Below the pieces are notes generated by a model. That model had not been told where the DNA came from and did no database searches. It saw nothing but the letters and a program-made list of their open reading frames with translations. A stretch of DNA of 34,095 nucleotides, from positions 1 to 34,095 of the forward strand of contig JAIPJH010000023.1 in NCBI GenBank assembly GCA_021734245.1, read 5' to 3'. Below are positions 1-8,439 of the stretch, piece by piece. The first letter of the stretch is position 1, and each line of letters begins with the position of its first letter. Both the position numbers and the translations under genes were made by a program. Source of the DNA: Candidatus Cloacimonadota bacterium. GTDB taxonomy: Bacteria > Cloacimonadota > Cloacimonadia > Cloacimonadales > TCS61.

Positions 1-2
1 CA

Positions 3-77
3 ATAATTTTCATGGGATTATCTCTCTCAGGAATTGGCCTGGACTCTAATTTTTTGGGGGAGATTTTCCCAGCATGA
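3..77 (+). CDS. C-terminal fragment of a probable membrane protein
   Basis: An open frame enters from the left edge and ends at a TGA, giving about 24 residues that are hydrophobic and glycine/serine-rich. The stretch FMGLSLSG resembles the first membrane segment of the protein encoded just downstream (LLGISLSG at about residue 18), so this may be the tail of a related small membrane protein in the same operon. The fragment is too short for a family assignment, and a chance frame cannot be excluded. Confidence 0.4.
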   Translation: MIFMGLSLSGIGLDSNFLGEIFPA

Positions 78-160
78 TTTATTTGTATAGAAAATAATAA
101 GTTAGAGTAAAAAAAAGAAGGTTTTGTGTTACAGAACCAGCAAGTACGAAAGGAGGAAAC

Positions 161-682
161 ATGACAAAAAAAGATAAAAGCAGAATCTTTTCCGGGATCG
201 TTTTGATACTTCTGGGAATTTCGCTTTCTGGAGTGAATATTTTTAATGGATTTGGTGAAAACAGTATCTTGCTGTTGATTGGTGGATTATTCATCGCCTG
301 GTATTTTTACAGTAATGCTTATGGACTTCTCATTCCCGGCTGCATTCTGGCTGGAATGGGATTAGCATCTTTTGACGGGCATCATTTCTGGAATTCACCT
401 CATAACACCCAATTGGGTTTAGGTCTTGGTTTTATAGCAATTTACATCATCGATAGAGTGCACACAGGAAGAAGTCACTGGTGGCCCTTGATACCAGGTG
501 GAATTATCACGCTTTCCGCTCTCAGTCATGGAGCTTTTGGCATTAGAATTGAAATGGCTTTATTTTGGCCTGTTGTCCTTATTCTTATCGGAATCTGGAT
601 CATTGGAAAATCTACAGGTCTGATACATAAGAAGAAAGAAAATGAAGAAATTCGTCCATTGAATAAAGATGAAAATAAATAA
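161..682 (+). CDS. LiaF-type transmembrane domain protein (DUF5668-like)
   Basis: This 173-residue protein is almost entirely hydrophobic. I see about four to five membrane segments (roughly residues 10-28, 36-65, 85-95, 105-125 and 133-150), with a charged cytoplasmic tail (KKKENEEIRPLNKDENK). The pattern of short helices rich in Gly, Ile and Leu with a WP motif (FWPVVLILIGIWII) is that of the LiaF transmembrane/DUF5668 family, often found in proteins tied to envelope stress. There is no C-terminal LiaF beta domain. The start is well supported by AAAGGAGG about 6 nt upstream. The gene overlaps the next one by 14 nt, so they are probably co-translated. Family call is by pattern; the function is unknown. 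Confidence 0.75.
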   Translation: MTKKDKSRIFSGIVLILLGISLSGVNIFNGFGENSILLLIGGLFIAWYFYSNAYGLLIPGCILAGMGLASFDGHHFWNSPHNTQLGLGLGFIAIYIIDRVHTGRSHWWPLIPGGIITLSALSHGAFGIRIEMALFWPVVLILIGIWIIGKSTGLIHKKKENEEIRPLNKDENK

Positions 683-1232
683 AAAAGTCTTAATACCAAT
701 CGCCAACGGAACAGAAGAACTGGAAGCTGTTGCTATTATCGATACACTTCGTCGCAGCGGAGCAGAAGTGGTTGTAGCTTCCATACAAGAGAAAATAATC
801 ACCGGAAGCTGTAAAACCAAAATAATTGCAGATAAATTGATCTCAGAATGTAAAGAAGAAGACTGGGATTTGATAGTATTGCCAGGTGGATTGCCCGGTT
901 CAGAATACCTGCGAGATTCAAAGGAACTTACAACTCTTCTGAAGAAACAGGCTGCATCAGGAAAATTGTATGCTGCCATTTGTGCGGCTCCGGTTATTGT
1001 TCTACAACATCATGGACTGCTGGAAGGTAAAAAAGCGACCGTAAATCCAGCCTTGGCTGACAAAATGAAGAACAAAGCACATCTGAAAGAAAGAGTAGTT
1101 GTGGACGACAATTGCATTACCAGTCAGTCTCGTGGAACAGCTTTAGAATTTGCTGTAAAACTGATCGAACTTTTAATCGATAAAGATAAAGCAGATGAGA
1201 TTGCTGAAAAAATGTTACTTCTCCAAAGCTGA
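669..1232 (+). CDS. DJ-1/PfpI family protein (YajL/ThiJ-like)
   Basis: This 187-residue single-domain protein of the DJ-1/PfpI superfamily is close to the usual DJ-1/YajL length of about 190. Visible hallmarks are GTEELE at residues 14-19, whose last glutamate (E19) matches DJ-1 Glu18, the DLIVLPGG strand-turn at 67-74, and the nucleophile elbow AICAAP with Cys105 in the position of DJ-1 Cys106. These give the Glu/Cys pair typical of the family. Members are linked to oxidative stress defence, glyoxalase III or proposed deglycase activity, but the exact substrate cannot be read from sequence. The start ATG lies inside the preceding membrane-protein gene and has no strong ribosome binding site, consistent with translational coupling. 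Confidence 0.92.
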   Translation: MKINKKVLIPIANGTEELEAVAIIDTLRRSGAEVVVASIQEKIITGSCKTKIIADKLISECKEEDWDLIVLPGGLPGSEYLRDSKELTTLLKKQAASGKLYAAICAAPVIVLQHHGLLEGKKATVNPALADKMKNKAHLKERVVVDDNCITSQSRGTALEFAVKLIELLIDKDKADEIAEKMLLLQS

Positions 1233-1327
1233 AAAGGATTTACTGACAAATCAGTTGACAGCATAACTACCCGAAAAAAAATGCATTTTTGAAATTTTAA
1301 TTAATATATATTTGTAGGAGATAGATG

Positions 1328-1537
1328 ATGAAAAAAGGAATTCACCCTAAGTATGAAAAGGTTACAGTAACCTGTTCCTGTGGCAATACTTTTGAAACAA
1401 AATCGACAAGCAAGAATATTGAGAAGGTTGAAATTTGTTCTCAATGCCATCCTTTCTATACTGGTAAGCAGCGTAAACTTGCCAAAGAAGGACGTATAGA
1501 AAAATTTAACCAAAAATATAGTAAAGTTAACAAATAG
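1328..1537 (+). CDS. rpmE: 50S ribosomal protein L31, zinc-binding type
   Basis: The protein begins MKKGIHPKY, the standard L31 opening, and has four cysteines (16, 18, 37 and 40 of the 69-residue form) as CSC and CSQC. It is therefore the zinc-binding (C+) L31 type rather than the zinc-free paralogue. Two ATGs lie in tandem at 1325 and 1328; the second gives a 7-nt gap from GGAG and fits the family N-terminus better. FYTGKQR in the middle is conserved in bacterial L31. The gene stands alone and is followed by a strong hairpin terminator. It binds at the central protuberance of the large ribosomal subunit. Confidence 0.97.
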   Translation: MKKGIHPKYEKVTVTCSCGNTFETKSTSKNIEKVEICSQCHPFYTGKQRKLAKEGRIEKFNQKYSKVNK

Positions 1538-1553
1538 CTAAAGAAGATTTTTT

Positions 1554-1595
1554 CGCACCACAATTGTATTTATTCTATGATTGTGGTGCGTTTTT
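1554..1595 (+). terminator. Rho-independent terminator after rpmE
   Basis: A perfect 11-bp stem (CGCACCACAAT at 1554-1564 with ATTGTGGTGCG at 1580-1590) encloses a 15-nt loop and is followed directly by TTTTT. It sits 16 nt after the L31 stop and points with the gene. Confidence 0.9.
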
Positions 1596-1607
1596 ATATA
1601 ATATAAA

Positions 1608-1733
1608 ATGAAAAATATAATTCGTCTTCCTGACGGTTCTCTTGGCTTTATTTGGAAAGGATCTCGTGAAAGTTCTTTCAGCTTTACATCGGATTTTGTA
1701 ACTGAGATTCTTCAGAATGACGAAATTAAATAA
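1608..1733 (+). CDS. Possible small protein, 41 residues
   Basis: An ATG-initiated frame of 41 codons fills the gap between the rpmE terminator and the DUF1385 gene and ends 2 nt before the latter's ATG. The peptide starts MKNIIRLPDGSLGFIWKG and reads like a folded protein: mixed polar and hydrophobic residues, an alternating strand pattern in the first half and a helical EILQNDEIK end. No clear Shine-Dalgarno is present, and transcription would have to start between the terminator and the ATG. I do not recognise a family. It could be a real small gene, a leader peptide or chance. Confidence 0.4.
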   Translation: MKNIIRLPDGSLGFIWKGSRESSFSFTSDFVTEILQNDEIK

Positions 1734-1735
1734 AA

Positions 1736-2734
1736 ATGGTAAATTTAATGAAAAATAAACAAAACTCTGAACAAAAAAAAGAAATCCAGGTTGGTGGTCA
1801 GGCAGTTATCGAAGGTGTGATGATGCGTGGGCCAAAATATCTGGCAACGGCTGTGCGCCGTAAAGACAAAAGTATCGAGATCAAAAAGCAGAAATTTGAT
1901 TCTAAAACCAAGCAGAACAAGTTTTTTGGTTTGCCTATTATTCGAGGTTTTGTATCACTGGTAGAAATGATGATCATCGGTATTGGAACTCTTAGTTTTT
2001 CTGCTTCAAGAGCAGAATTGGACTGGGAAGATAAAGACAAAGAAAAGAAAAAGAAAAAATCTGAATCACGAGAAAAAACCGAAGAAATTTTCAGTTATAT
2101 ATTCGCTTTTGGTTTAGCATTTTTACTTTTTGCCTTCCTGCCCTACCGCATTGCCGAATGGCTGAATCTGGGTAAACAGAATATCTATTTCAATCTATTT
2201 GCTGGAGCAATCCGTATAATATTTTTTGTTCTCTACGTTTGGTTAATCAGCCTTATGAAAGATGTGAAGCGCATTTTTGAATATCATGGAGCCGAACATA
2301 AATCTGTATTTGCCTACGAAAGTGATACCGATCTTTCATTGGAAAGTATTCAAAAATTTGGAACTCAACATCCCCGCTGCGGAACCAGTTTCATGTTTTT
2401 TGTTTTACTTATTTCTATTTTAGTATTTTCCATCGTGGATACTCTGGTTGCCTATTTTTGGAAGACTCCAACTTACATTGTCAGATTAGCTTATCATATT
2501 TTAATGATCCCTTTCATTTCAGGAATTTCTTACGAAGTACTGAAACTTTCCGGTAAGAATATCAAGCATCCTCTGGTAAAATTGATGACAGCACCCGGAC
2601 TTGCTTTGCAGAAAATCACTACCCAGCCACCCGATAACGAGCAGGTGGAAGTAGCTGTGATCGCTATGAAATGTGCTTTGGAAATGGATATTTCCGAATA
2701 TGAAAATGTTACTTTTATCGAGGAAAATAAATGA
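1736..2734 (+). CDS. DUF1385 family membrane protein (YqhQ-like)
   Basis: This 332-residue protein matches the DUF1385/YqhQ family. It opens with VGGQAVIEGVMMRGP at about residues 19-33, has a charged Lys-rich stretch near residues 100-115, about five membrane helices (roughly 116-135, 145-170, 220-240, 255-275), and the family motifs YHGAEHKSVFAYE and HPRCGTSF. Family members are integral membrane proteins of unknown biochemical role, and in many bacteria the gene sits just upstream of prfA, as here. The stop overlaps the prfA ATG (ATGA, 4 nt), implying co-translation. A second in-frame ATG at 1748 could be the true start because neither has a strong ribosome binding site. Confidence 0.93.
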   Translation: MVNLMKNKQNSEQKKEIQVGGQAVIEGVMMRGPKYLATAVRRKDKSIEIKKQKFDSKTKQNKFFGLPIIRGFVSLVEMMIIGIGTLSFSASRAELDWEDKDKEKKKKKSESREKTEEIFSYIFAFGLAFLLFAFLPYRIAEWLNLGKQNIYFNLFAGAIRIIFFVLYVWLISLMKDVKRIFEYHGAEHKSVFAYESDTDLSLESIQKFGTQHPRCGTSFMFFVLLISILVFSIVDTLVAYFWKTPTYIVRLAYHILMIPFISGISYEVLKLSGKNIKHPLVKLMTAPGLALQKITTQPPDNEQVEVAVIAMKCALEMDISEYENVTFIEENK

Positions 2735-3798
2735 TCCCGGAAGAAAGAATAAAAGAAATTAAAGCTGAATATGAAGAATTGAAAGTGGATATCATGGATC
2801 CCGGTAAAATGTCGGATCGCAGATATTACAGCAAGATTTCCAGGCAATTCAAATATCTGGAAGAAATTCTTCAATGCTATAAAGTTGTAAAGGAGCTGGA
2901 TAAATCACTTACCGAAACCAAGGAAATGATCCAAAATGAATCCGATCCTGAAATGAAGGAACTGGCCCGTGAAGAAGTAGAAAATCTGGAAGCGAAATTC
3001 AACAAGAAATTTGAAGAATTGAAAGATCTTTTAGCACCTCGCGATCCTAACGACGACAAAGATGCGATCGTGGAAATTCGTGCTGGATCTGGTGGTGATG
3101 AAGCTGCAATATTTGTAGCAGATCTCTACCGGATGTATTGCTACTACGCCGATAAACAAGGTTGGAAGAAAACTATTATTTCTTCAAATCCAATCGGAGT
3201 GGGCGGCTACAAAGAAATTATTTTCTCACTTTCCGGTAACAACGTTTATGGAACAATGCGCTTTGAAAGCGGTGTTCATCGAGTTCAGCGAGTTCCGGTA
3301 ACGGAATCTCAAGGCCGAGTTCACACTTCTGCCATCAGCGTGGCAGTGCTGCCCGAAGCCGATGATGTGGAAATTGAAATAGATCCTAACGATTTAAAAA
3401 TTGATGTTTACCGTTCCAGTGGTCATGGTGGACAAAGTGTGAATACGACCGATTCCGCCGTGCGAATCACTCACCTTCCTACAGGATTGGTCGTAACCTG
3501 CCAGGATGAGAAATCTCAACTGAAAAATAAAGCTAAAGCTATGAACGTTTTACGTTCCCGACTTCTGGATATGGAAATCTCCAAGCAGGAAGCTGAAATT
3601 TCGGCTGCCAGGAAATCTCAGGTTGGTACAGGAGACCGCAGTGCGAAGATAAGAACCTACAATTTTCCACAATCTCGCGTTACCGATCACAGAATAAATT
3701 TGACATCTTACAAACTAAATAACATATTGCTCGGAGATCTGGATGAGTTTATCGAAGCTCTTAAGATCGCCTATAAAAATGAGATGATGAATGGCTAA
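2731..3798 (+). CDS. prfA: Peptide chain release factor 1
   Basis: RF1 recognises UAA and UAG stop codons and triggers peptide release. This 355-residue protein is full length for the family (about 360). The stop-codon-reading tripeptide is PVT at residues 189-191, which is the RF1 type (PxT) rather than the RF2 type (SPF). The catalytic GGQ lies at 233-235 in SSGHGGQSVNTT. AGSGGDEAAIF at about 118-128 is also typical. The gene is translationally coupled to the upstream DUF1385 gene. The methyltransferase gene prmC, which often follows prfA, is absent here; a transporter gene comes next instead. Confidence 0.97.
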   Translation: MIPEERIKEIKAEYEELKVDIMDPGKMSDRRYYSKISRQFKYLEEILQCYKVVKELDKSLTETKEMIQNESDPEMKELAREEVENLEAKFNKKFEELKDLLAPRDPNDDKDAIVEIRAGSGGDEAAIFVADLYRMYCYYADKQGWKKTIISSNPIGVGGYKEIIFSLSGNNVYGTMRFESGVHRVQRVPVTESQGRVHTSAISVAVLPEADDVEIEIDPNDLKIDVYRSSGHGGQSVNTTDSAVRITHLPTGLVVTCQDEKSQLKNKAKAMNVLRSRLLDMEISKQEAEISAARKSQVGTGDRSAKIRTYNFPQSRVTDHRINLTSYKLNNILLGDLDEFIEALKIAYKNEMMNG

Positions 3799-3824
3799 AG
3801 AAAGTGGATGAATTAAAAGAACCC

Positions 3825-3856
3825 GAACCTTCGGAACATTCGTTCTCACAAGGTTC
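3825..3856. repeat. Hairpin related to the dispersed TTCGGAA repeat
   Basis: Outer arms GAACCTT (3825-3831) and AAGGTTC (3850-3856) pair perfectly, and an inner GAAC/GTTC stem lies in the loop. The loop contains CTTCGGAACATTC, close to the CTTCGGAATGTT core seen at 6370-6626 and 16669-16703. There is no T-run, so it is more likely a repeat element than a terminator. Confidence 0.45.
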
Positions 3857-3903
3857 ATCAAAAAGCAAATTTATATTTACAACCTTTAACAGGCTATAGT
3901 TTT

Positions 3904-5175
3904 ATGTGGATAGTATCTGTTGTTATTGTGTTGATTTTTTTCTATCTTTCTGCCTTTTTCTCGGGCATCGAAACTGGATTGATCTCAGTCGATAGACTGA
4001 AAATGGAACAAGCAGCAAAAAATGATAAGAAGAAAAAACAGATCCTGGAATTTTTAAGCAATCCCGATCATTTGTTCGGCACTACACTTTTTGGCAACAA
4101 TATTTCCGTAGTCATTGTAACATCCGTTTCAATATATCTGATCGATGTAATGAAACAGAAACAAATTTTCAATATTTCAGAACATGTAGCCACACTTATT
4201 ATTGCAGGTCTGATTCTGGTGATAGCAGAAATAATTCCCAAAGCACTTTATCGTGATCGTCCCAATCAGTTAGTTACAAAAGGTTTTTCTGCACTCAAAA
4301 TTTTCAGTGTTATTTTCAGTCCTTTTGTGAAATTTGTATCTCTGTTCAATACAATATTGGCCAAACTCTTCAAATTACCCGAAAATGAAGGATATCATCT
4401 TTTTACAAGAGAAGATCTTTCTTATATGCTTTCGGAAGCCAAAGATGATGGTGCTCTGCACGAAGATCAACGTGAGATGCTGGAAGAAGCTTTGGAATTT
4501 ACAGAATTGGATGCTGAAAACGTAATGGTTCACAGAACTGAAATTGTTGCCTTTGAGAAGAACACACCAATTCCAGAAGTCATCAAAATCGCTCATGAAA
4601 ATGGTTATACACGTTTTCCTGTTTATGAAGAGGATCTCGATACTATCATCGGAATTTTAATCATCTATGATCTGATCAAAACCGACATCAAAGACAGCGC
4701 TGTTGCCGGCGATTTTGTAAGAGAGGCATATTTTGCACCCGAAACAACTGACGTCGATCATCTGCTCACAGAAATGCAAACCAATAAAAAAAGTATGGCG
4801 ATCATTGTGGATTCATTTGGTGGAACAGCTGGTTTGGTTACAATTGAAGATATTTTAGAAGAAATCGTTGGTGAGATAGAAGATGAGTATGATAATTCTG
4901 AATCTGGTGTGGAAAAGATCGATGATAGTACTTATCAAATGCCGGGATTCATGGAGATCGACTTTCTGAACAACGAGTATGAGTTTGGATTACCGGAAGG
5001 TGATTATGAAACCATTGCCGGCCTTATTATTGATACACAGGAAAAAATCCCCCGTCAGGGAACAAAATTCAAGGTTGGATTCTGGGAAATCAATGCTTTG
5101 CAGGTAACCGATAAAAAGATCGTACGAGTCCAGTTGAAGAACACTCGAAATCCAAATGCGAAAAATAAAAACTAA
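3904..5175 (+). CDS. CNNM/CBS-domain transporter (HlyC/CorC family)
   Basis: This 423-residue membrane protein has the CNNM (DUF21) transmembrane domain at about residues 1-180, a tandem CBS pair at about 200-325 and a CorC/HlyC C-terminal domain at about 340-415. The segment FFSGIETGLISVDR near residues 19-32 is the usual first-helix motif, and DSFGGTAGLVTIEDILEEIV is the linker hallmark of the second CBS domain. Relatives are involved in Mg2+ or Co2+ efflux or resistance; bacterial CorC-type members export Mg2+ with Na+. The specific ion cannot be decided here. The 3' end overlaps the following guanine deaminase gene by 20 nt, suggesting one transcript. Confidence 0.93.
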   Translation: MWIVSVVIVLIFFYLSAFFSGIETGLISVDRLKMEQAAKNDKKKKQILEFLSNPDHLFGTTLFGNNISVVIVTSVSIYLIDVMKQKQIFNISEHVATLIIAGLILVIAEIIPKALYRDRPNQLVTKGFSALKIFSVIFSPFVKFVSLFNTILAKLFKLPENEGYHLFTREDLSYMLSEAKDDGALHEDQREMLEEALEFTELDAENVMVHRTEIVAFEKNTPIPEVIKIAHENGYTRFPVYEEDLDTIIGILIIYDLIKTDIKDSAVAGDFVREAYFAPETTDVDHLLTEMQTNKKSMAIIVDSFGGTAGLVTIEDILEEIVGEIEDEYDNSESGVEKIDDSTYQMPGFMEIDFLNNEYEFGLPEGDYETIAGLIIDTQEKIPRQGTKFKVGFWEINALQVTDKKIVRVQLKNTRNPNAKNKN

Positions 5176-6370
5176 TCTGCTGAATCCTGTTTCAGCAGAA
5201 AATGTAGAATTTAAAAAGAACATCTTTCTAACTTTAGAAAACGGAAAGATCACTTCCATCGAAGCTGAATTTGACGGTGAATTTGAAGACAAAACCGATC
5301 TTATCTGCTGTCCGGGATTTATCGATACTCATGTTCATCTATCTCAATTTTATATTCGTGGATCGCACAGTCCAAACCTGCTGCATTGGCTAAATACCTA
5401 CACTTTTCAGGAAGAAAAACGTTCCCGAAATGAAGATTACGCCAGAAAAGTTGCAGAAGATTTTTTTGTCGATCTGGTAAGCAAAGGAACTACAACTTCA
5501 GTAATTTATACAGCTCCTTTTAAACCAGCTTGTGACATTGCTTTTCAAGTAGCAGAAGAAAAGAAAATTCGTGCCATCATCGGCATGACAATGATGGACA
5601 TGGAATCACCCGAATATCTGCAGCAGAAACCACTTTTAGCTTTTGATGACAGCGTCGATCTATTTCATAAATGGAATAAAAAATCAGACCTTTTGGAATA
5701 TATTTTTACACCACGTTTTGCACTGACCTGTTCTTCTGAATTAATGCAGATAACAGGAGATTTTGCCAGGAATGAAAATGCTTTCATTCAGACCCATCTT
5801 TCCGAAAATAAAGAAGAAATAAAACGTGCTCTGGAACTTTTTCCAAAATATAAAAGCTACACCGAAATTTATGCCGAAACTGGAATTTTGAGCCCGAAAA
5901 CAATTTTGGGACACGTAATTCATGTTGATGAAAATGAGCTGCAACTTCTGAAAGAAACAAATTCCAAAATTGCGCATTGTCCCGATTCCAACTTCTTTTT
6001 AAAAAGCGGCATGTTTTCGTGGCAAAAGATCAAAGAATCAGAAATTGATTTTGCCCTTGCTTCCGATGTTGGTGGTGGTTCTTCTCTCAACATGCTGAAT
6101 GTAATGAAAATGGCAGCATTCCGCCAAAATGATCTGGTGGTTTCTCCGCAGGAATTGTTTTATCGCGGAACTCTGGGAGCTGCCAAAATTCTGGGAAAAG
6201 AAGAGATCATCGGTTCTATCCAACCTGAAAAAGATGCTGATCTGGTTTTCCTGAAACTGTCTGATTTCCAAAAATATAACGAAACCGAACTGCTGTCCAA
6301 ATTGATCTACACGCACGAAGATGTGGAAGTTGTGGAAACACTGGTGCAAGGAAAACAAGTATTTAAATAA
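5156..6370 (+). CDS. guaD: Guanine deaminase (amidohydrolase family)
   Basis: Guanine deaminase hydrolyses guanine to xanthine and ammonia in purine catabolism or salvage. The 404-residue protein shows the amidohydrolase metal ligands in the guanine-deaminase setting: FIDTHVHLSQF (H59, H61), TPRFALTCSSELM near 185-197, QTHLSE (H214, E217), GHVIH (H253) and AHCPDSNFFLKSG from 273, then SDVGGG with D304. LHWLNTYTFQEE at about 76-87 is also characteristic of this enzyme rather than of cytosine or chlorohydrolase relatives. The start overlaps the transporter gene by 20 nt. The gene is followed by tandem repeats and a hairpin that may end the transcript. Confidence 0.93.
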   Translation: MRKIKTNLLNPVSAENVEFKKNIFLTLENGKITSIEAEFDGEFEDKTDLICCPGFIDTHVHLSQFYIRGSHSPNLLHWLNTYTFQEEKRSRNEDYARKVAEDFFVDLVSKGTTTSVIYTAPFKPACDIAFQVAEEKKIRAIIGMTMMDMESPEYLQQKPLLAFDDSVDLFHKWNKKSDLLEYIFTPRFALTCSSELMQITGDFARNENAFIQTHLSENKEEIKRALELFPKYKSYTEIYAETGILSPKTILGHVIHVDENELQLLKETNSKIAHCPDSNFFLKSGMFSWQKIKESEIDFALASDVGGGSSLNMLNVMKMAAFRQNDLVVSPQELFYRGTLGAAKILGKEEIIGSIQPEKDADLVFLKLSDFQKYNETELLSKLIYTHEDVEVVETLVQGKQVFK

Positions 6371-6626
6371 ACTTCCGAATGTGCAAAGCTCTTCGGAATG
6401 TTTCTCCCACAAAAAACAATCGGATGATCTCAACTTCCAAATGTGCAAAGCTCTTCGGAATGTTGTCTCCCACTAAAAAAACAATCGGATGATCTGAACT
6501 TCCAAATGTGCAAAGCTCTTCGGAATGTTGTCTCCCACTAAAAAAACAATCGGATGATCTGAACTTCCAAATGTGCAAAGCTCTTCGGAATGTTGTCTCC
6601 CACTAAAAAAACAATCGGATGATCTG
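6370..6626. repeat. Four tandem 65-bp repeats downstream of guaD
   Basis: Copies start at 6370 (62 bp, slightly divergent), 6432, 6497 and 6562; the last three are nearly identical 65-bp units. Each holds AACTTCC(A/G)AATGTGCAAAG, then CTTCGGAATGTTGTCTCCC, an A-run and CAATCGGATGATCTG. In the first copy TTCCGAA and TTCGGAA form a perfect 7-bp stem; in copies 2-4 a G-to-A change breaks one pair. Units abut without unique spacers. Open frames on the minus strand here are by-products of the repetition. Confidence 0.9.
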
Positions 6627-6645
6627 CGAACAATCCGATGTTTTT
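6614..6645 (+). terminator. Hairpin plus T-run at the end of the 65-bp repeats
   Basis: ATCGGAT (6614-6620) pairs with ATCCGAT (6633-6639) around a 12-nt loop and is followed by G then TTTTT. The left arm is the last repeat unit's own CGGATGATC segment, so the repeat array may supply half of the guaD transcript terminator. The stem is short. Confidence 0.5.
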
Positions 6646-6741
6646 CTATAAAATATTTGACTTTAAAACTGCCTGTTTTAACCAGTCTCATTTAGTTAAT
6701 GAATAATAATTTATAGTTATTTGAATATTGGGAGTGAAGAT

Positions 6742-7203
6742 ATGGAAAAGATTCTAAAAGTTTCCGATATGATTAATGAAAATTTCATCCTAGACATAGA
6801 AGGCGACACCAAAAAAGAAGCTTTGAACGAACTGCTGGATGTAATCTGTGAAAGTCCATTGATAACAGAACCAAAAATATTTAGAAAAGCTATCTTCAAG
6901 CGGGAAAAGCTGATGAGTACAGGAATCGGCTATGAGATCGCTATTCCTCACGCCAGGCACAAATCCATCAAAGATTTTGTGATAGCTCTGGGTAGAAAAA
7001 AGGAAGGCTTAGAATATGCATCTATCGATGATAAACCTGTTAAGCTTATTTTCATGATCGGAGCATCTGATAAGCAGGATAAAGATTACATCAGATTGAT
7101 TTCCAGATTAGTTCTACGCTTAAAAAATAAAGAATTCGTGAATAATCTTTTAAAAGCCAAAGATGCAGCAGAAATGTATAAGATAATTCATGAGCAGAAA
7201 TAA
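6742..7203 (+). CDS. PTS EIIA domain protein (PtsN/fructose EIIA type)
   Basis: This is a single EIIA type-2 domain of 153 residues. The phosphorylatable histidine is in GYEIAIPHARH (H70 counting from the chosen start), matching the GIAIPHAR-like active site of fructose/nitrogen EIIA. I chose the ATG at 6742 because GGGAG lies 8 nt upstream; a TTG at 6721 would add seven residues. No EIIB, EIIC or sugar genes are nearby. The next two genes are a cation/proton antiporter and a PII-like protein, so a regulatory role in ion transport, as PtsN has with K+ systems in other bacteria, is more likely than sugar uptake. That role is inference. Confidence 0.9.
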   Translation: MEKILKVSDMINENFILDIEGDTKKEALNELLDVICESPLITEPKIFRKAIFKREKLMSTGIGYEIAIPHARHKSIKDFVIALGRKKEGLEYASIDDKPVKLIFMIGASDKQDKDYIRLISRLVLRLKNKEFVNNLLKAKDAAEMYKIIHEQK

Positions 7204-7230
7204 AGCAAAACTCAAGCAAGGTTCAATGAA

Positions 7231-8436
7231 ATGAACAGTACATTTTTCCTGATTTTTATGGGCGGCTCTATCTTGCTGGCACTACTTTTAGCAAAAGGTA
7301 CAAGCCTGGTAAAATCTCCATTTGTTGTCGGCTATATTATTGCTGGTGCAATAATTGGCCCTGCTGTTCTAAGTCTGATAAATTACCAGCAGATCGAATC
7401 GATGAATGTGATAAATACTATCACACTTTCTTTTCTGGGTTTTGGTATTGGTGGTGAATTAAAATTTAAAGAGCTCAAGAAACTGGGAAAATCCATTTTT
7501 GCTATTGTGTTTTTCGAAGCTACTGCAGCCTTCCTGGTAGTGGGAATAGCAACAACTTTGATCTTACACAATATTGGTTTAGGCTTGATCTACGGCGCTT
7601 TAGCATCGGCAACAGCTCCGGCTGGAACGGTAGATGTTATACGGCAGTACAAAGCCAAAGGCAATTTAACAACGACACTTTTTGCTGTGATGGGATTGGA
7701 CGATATTTATGCACTTATCATTTTCACAATCTCAATTCCTATCGCAATAATTCTGTTAGGTGGTGGAAAAGCACATCCATCTGTTTTACATTCTCTGGGC
7801 CATTCTGGAATCGAGATCGCAATGGAAATTGGCATTGGTGTCATTGTTGGTTTTATTCTCATCTTCATTGCAAAACGCATCCACGACAGAGTTATGCTCT
7901 TACTTTTCACTTTAGGAATTATTCTTTTAAACTGCGGTATTTCTCAAATGCTGGAAATCTCTCCAATCCTACTGAACATGGCGGTGGGAATCGTGGTTGT
8001 AAATAATAACGCTGTAGTTGCACGCAGAATTTTTGCAGCAATTGGCGACTGGTCTCCACCGATTTACGTGTGGTTTTTTGTGTTAGTGGGAACCAGATTA
8101 GATATTCATTTGATTTCAAAATATTCGATTTTAATATTAATTTACATTTTTGCACGATCATCAGGTAAATGGGGTGGTGCTTTTGCAGGAGCAAAATTGT
8201 CAAAAGCTCCTTCTAAAACAATAAAATATTTGGGACTTACTTTGCTGTCTCAAGCCGGAGTTGCGATAGGTTTAGCTTTGGCTGCATCAACTGCTTTGGA
8301 AAAATTGGGAATGATAACCGAAGCAAAACAAGTGATGGGCGTGATGACTGCAACTACATTTCTGATCATGCTGATCGGTCCGATTCTGGCAAAAATAGCT
8401 CTGGTGAAAGCCGGAGAAACACATGCCGAGGAGTAA
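7231..8436 (+). CDS. Cation/proton antiporter (CPA2 / Kef-type)
   Basis: This 401-residue protein has about 11-12 hydrophobic helices. The segment ASATAPAGTVDVIRQY near residues 125-140 and the acidic pair in MGLDDIYALIIF (D157, D158) are the conserved transport-site features of the Na+/H+ exchanger/Kef (CPA2) superfamily; a DD pair usually marks electrogenic members. FFEATAAFLVVG just before it fits helix 4. There is no C-terminal RCK (TrkA-N) domain, unlike KefB/KefC. Regulation may instead come from the EIIA encoded 27 nt upstream and the PII-like protein that follows immediately. Substrate (Na+ or K+) is not decided by sequence. Confidence 0.92.
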   Translation: MNSTFFLIFMGGSILLALLLAKGTSLVKSPFVVGYIIAGAIIGPAVLSLINYQQIESMNVINTITLSFLGFGIGGELKFKELKKLGKSIFAIVFFEATAAFLVVGIATTLILHNIGLGLIYGALASATAPAGTVDVIRQYKAKGNLTTTLFAVMGLDDIYALIIFTISIPIAIILLGGGKAHPSVLHSLGHSGIEIAMEIGIGVIVGFILIFIAKRIHDRVMLLLFTLGIILLNCGISQMLEISPILLNMAVGIVVVNNNAVVARRIFAAIGDWSPPIYVWFFVLVGTRLDIHLISKYSILILIYIFARSSGKWGGAFAGAKLSKAPSKTIKYLGLTLLSQAGVAIGLALAASTALEKLGMITEAKQVMGVMTATTFLIMLIGPILAKIALVKAGETHAEE

Positions 8437-8439
8437 ATG

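Noticed and set aside
6370-6626. CRISPR array
   Set aside because: The units abut directly and have no unique spacers; no cas genes are present. The same holds for 29990-30495.
6363-6691. Minus-strand open frames over the 65-bp repeats
   Set aside because: They encode only the repeated unit, have no ribosome binding sites and arise because 65-bp units happen to lack stops in some frames.
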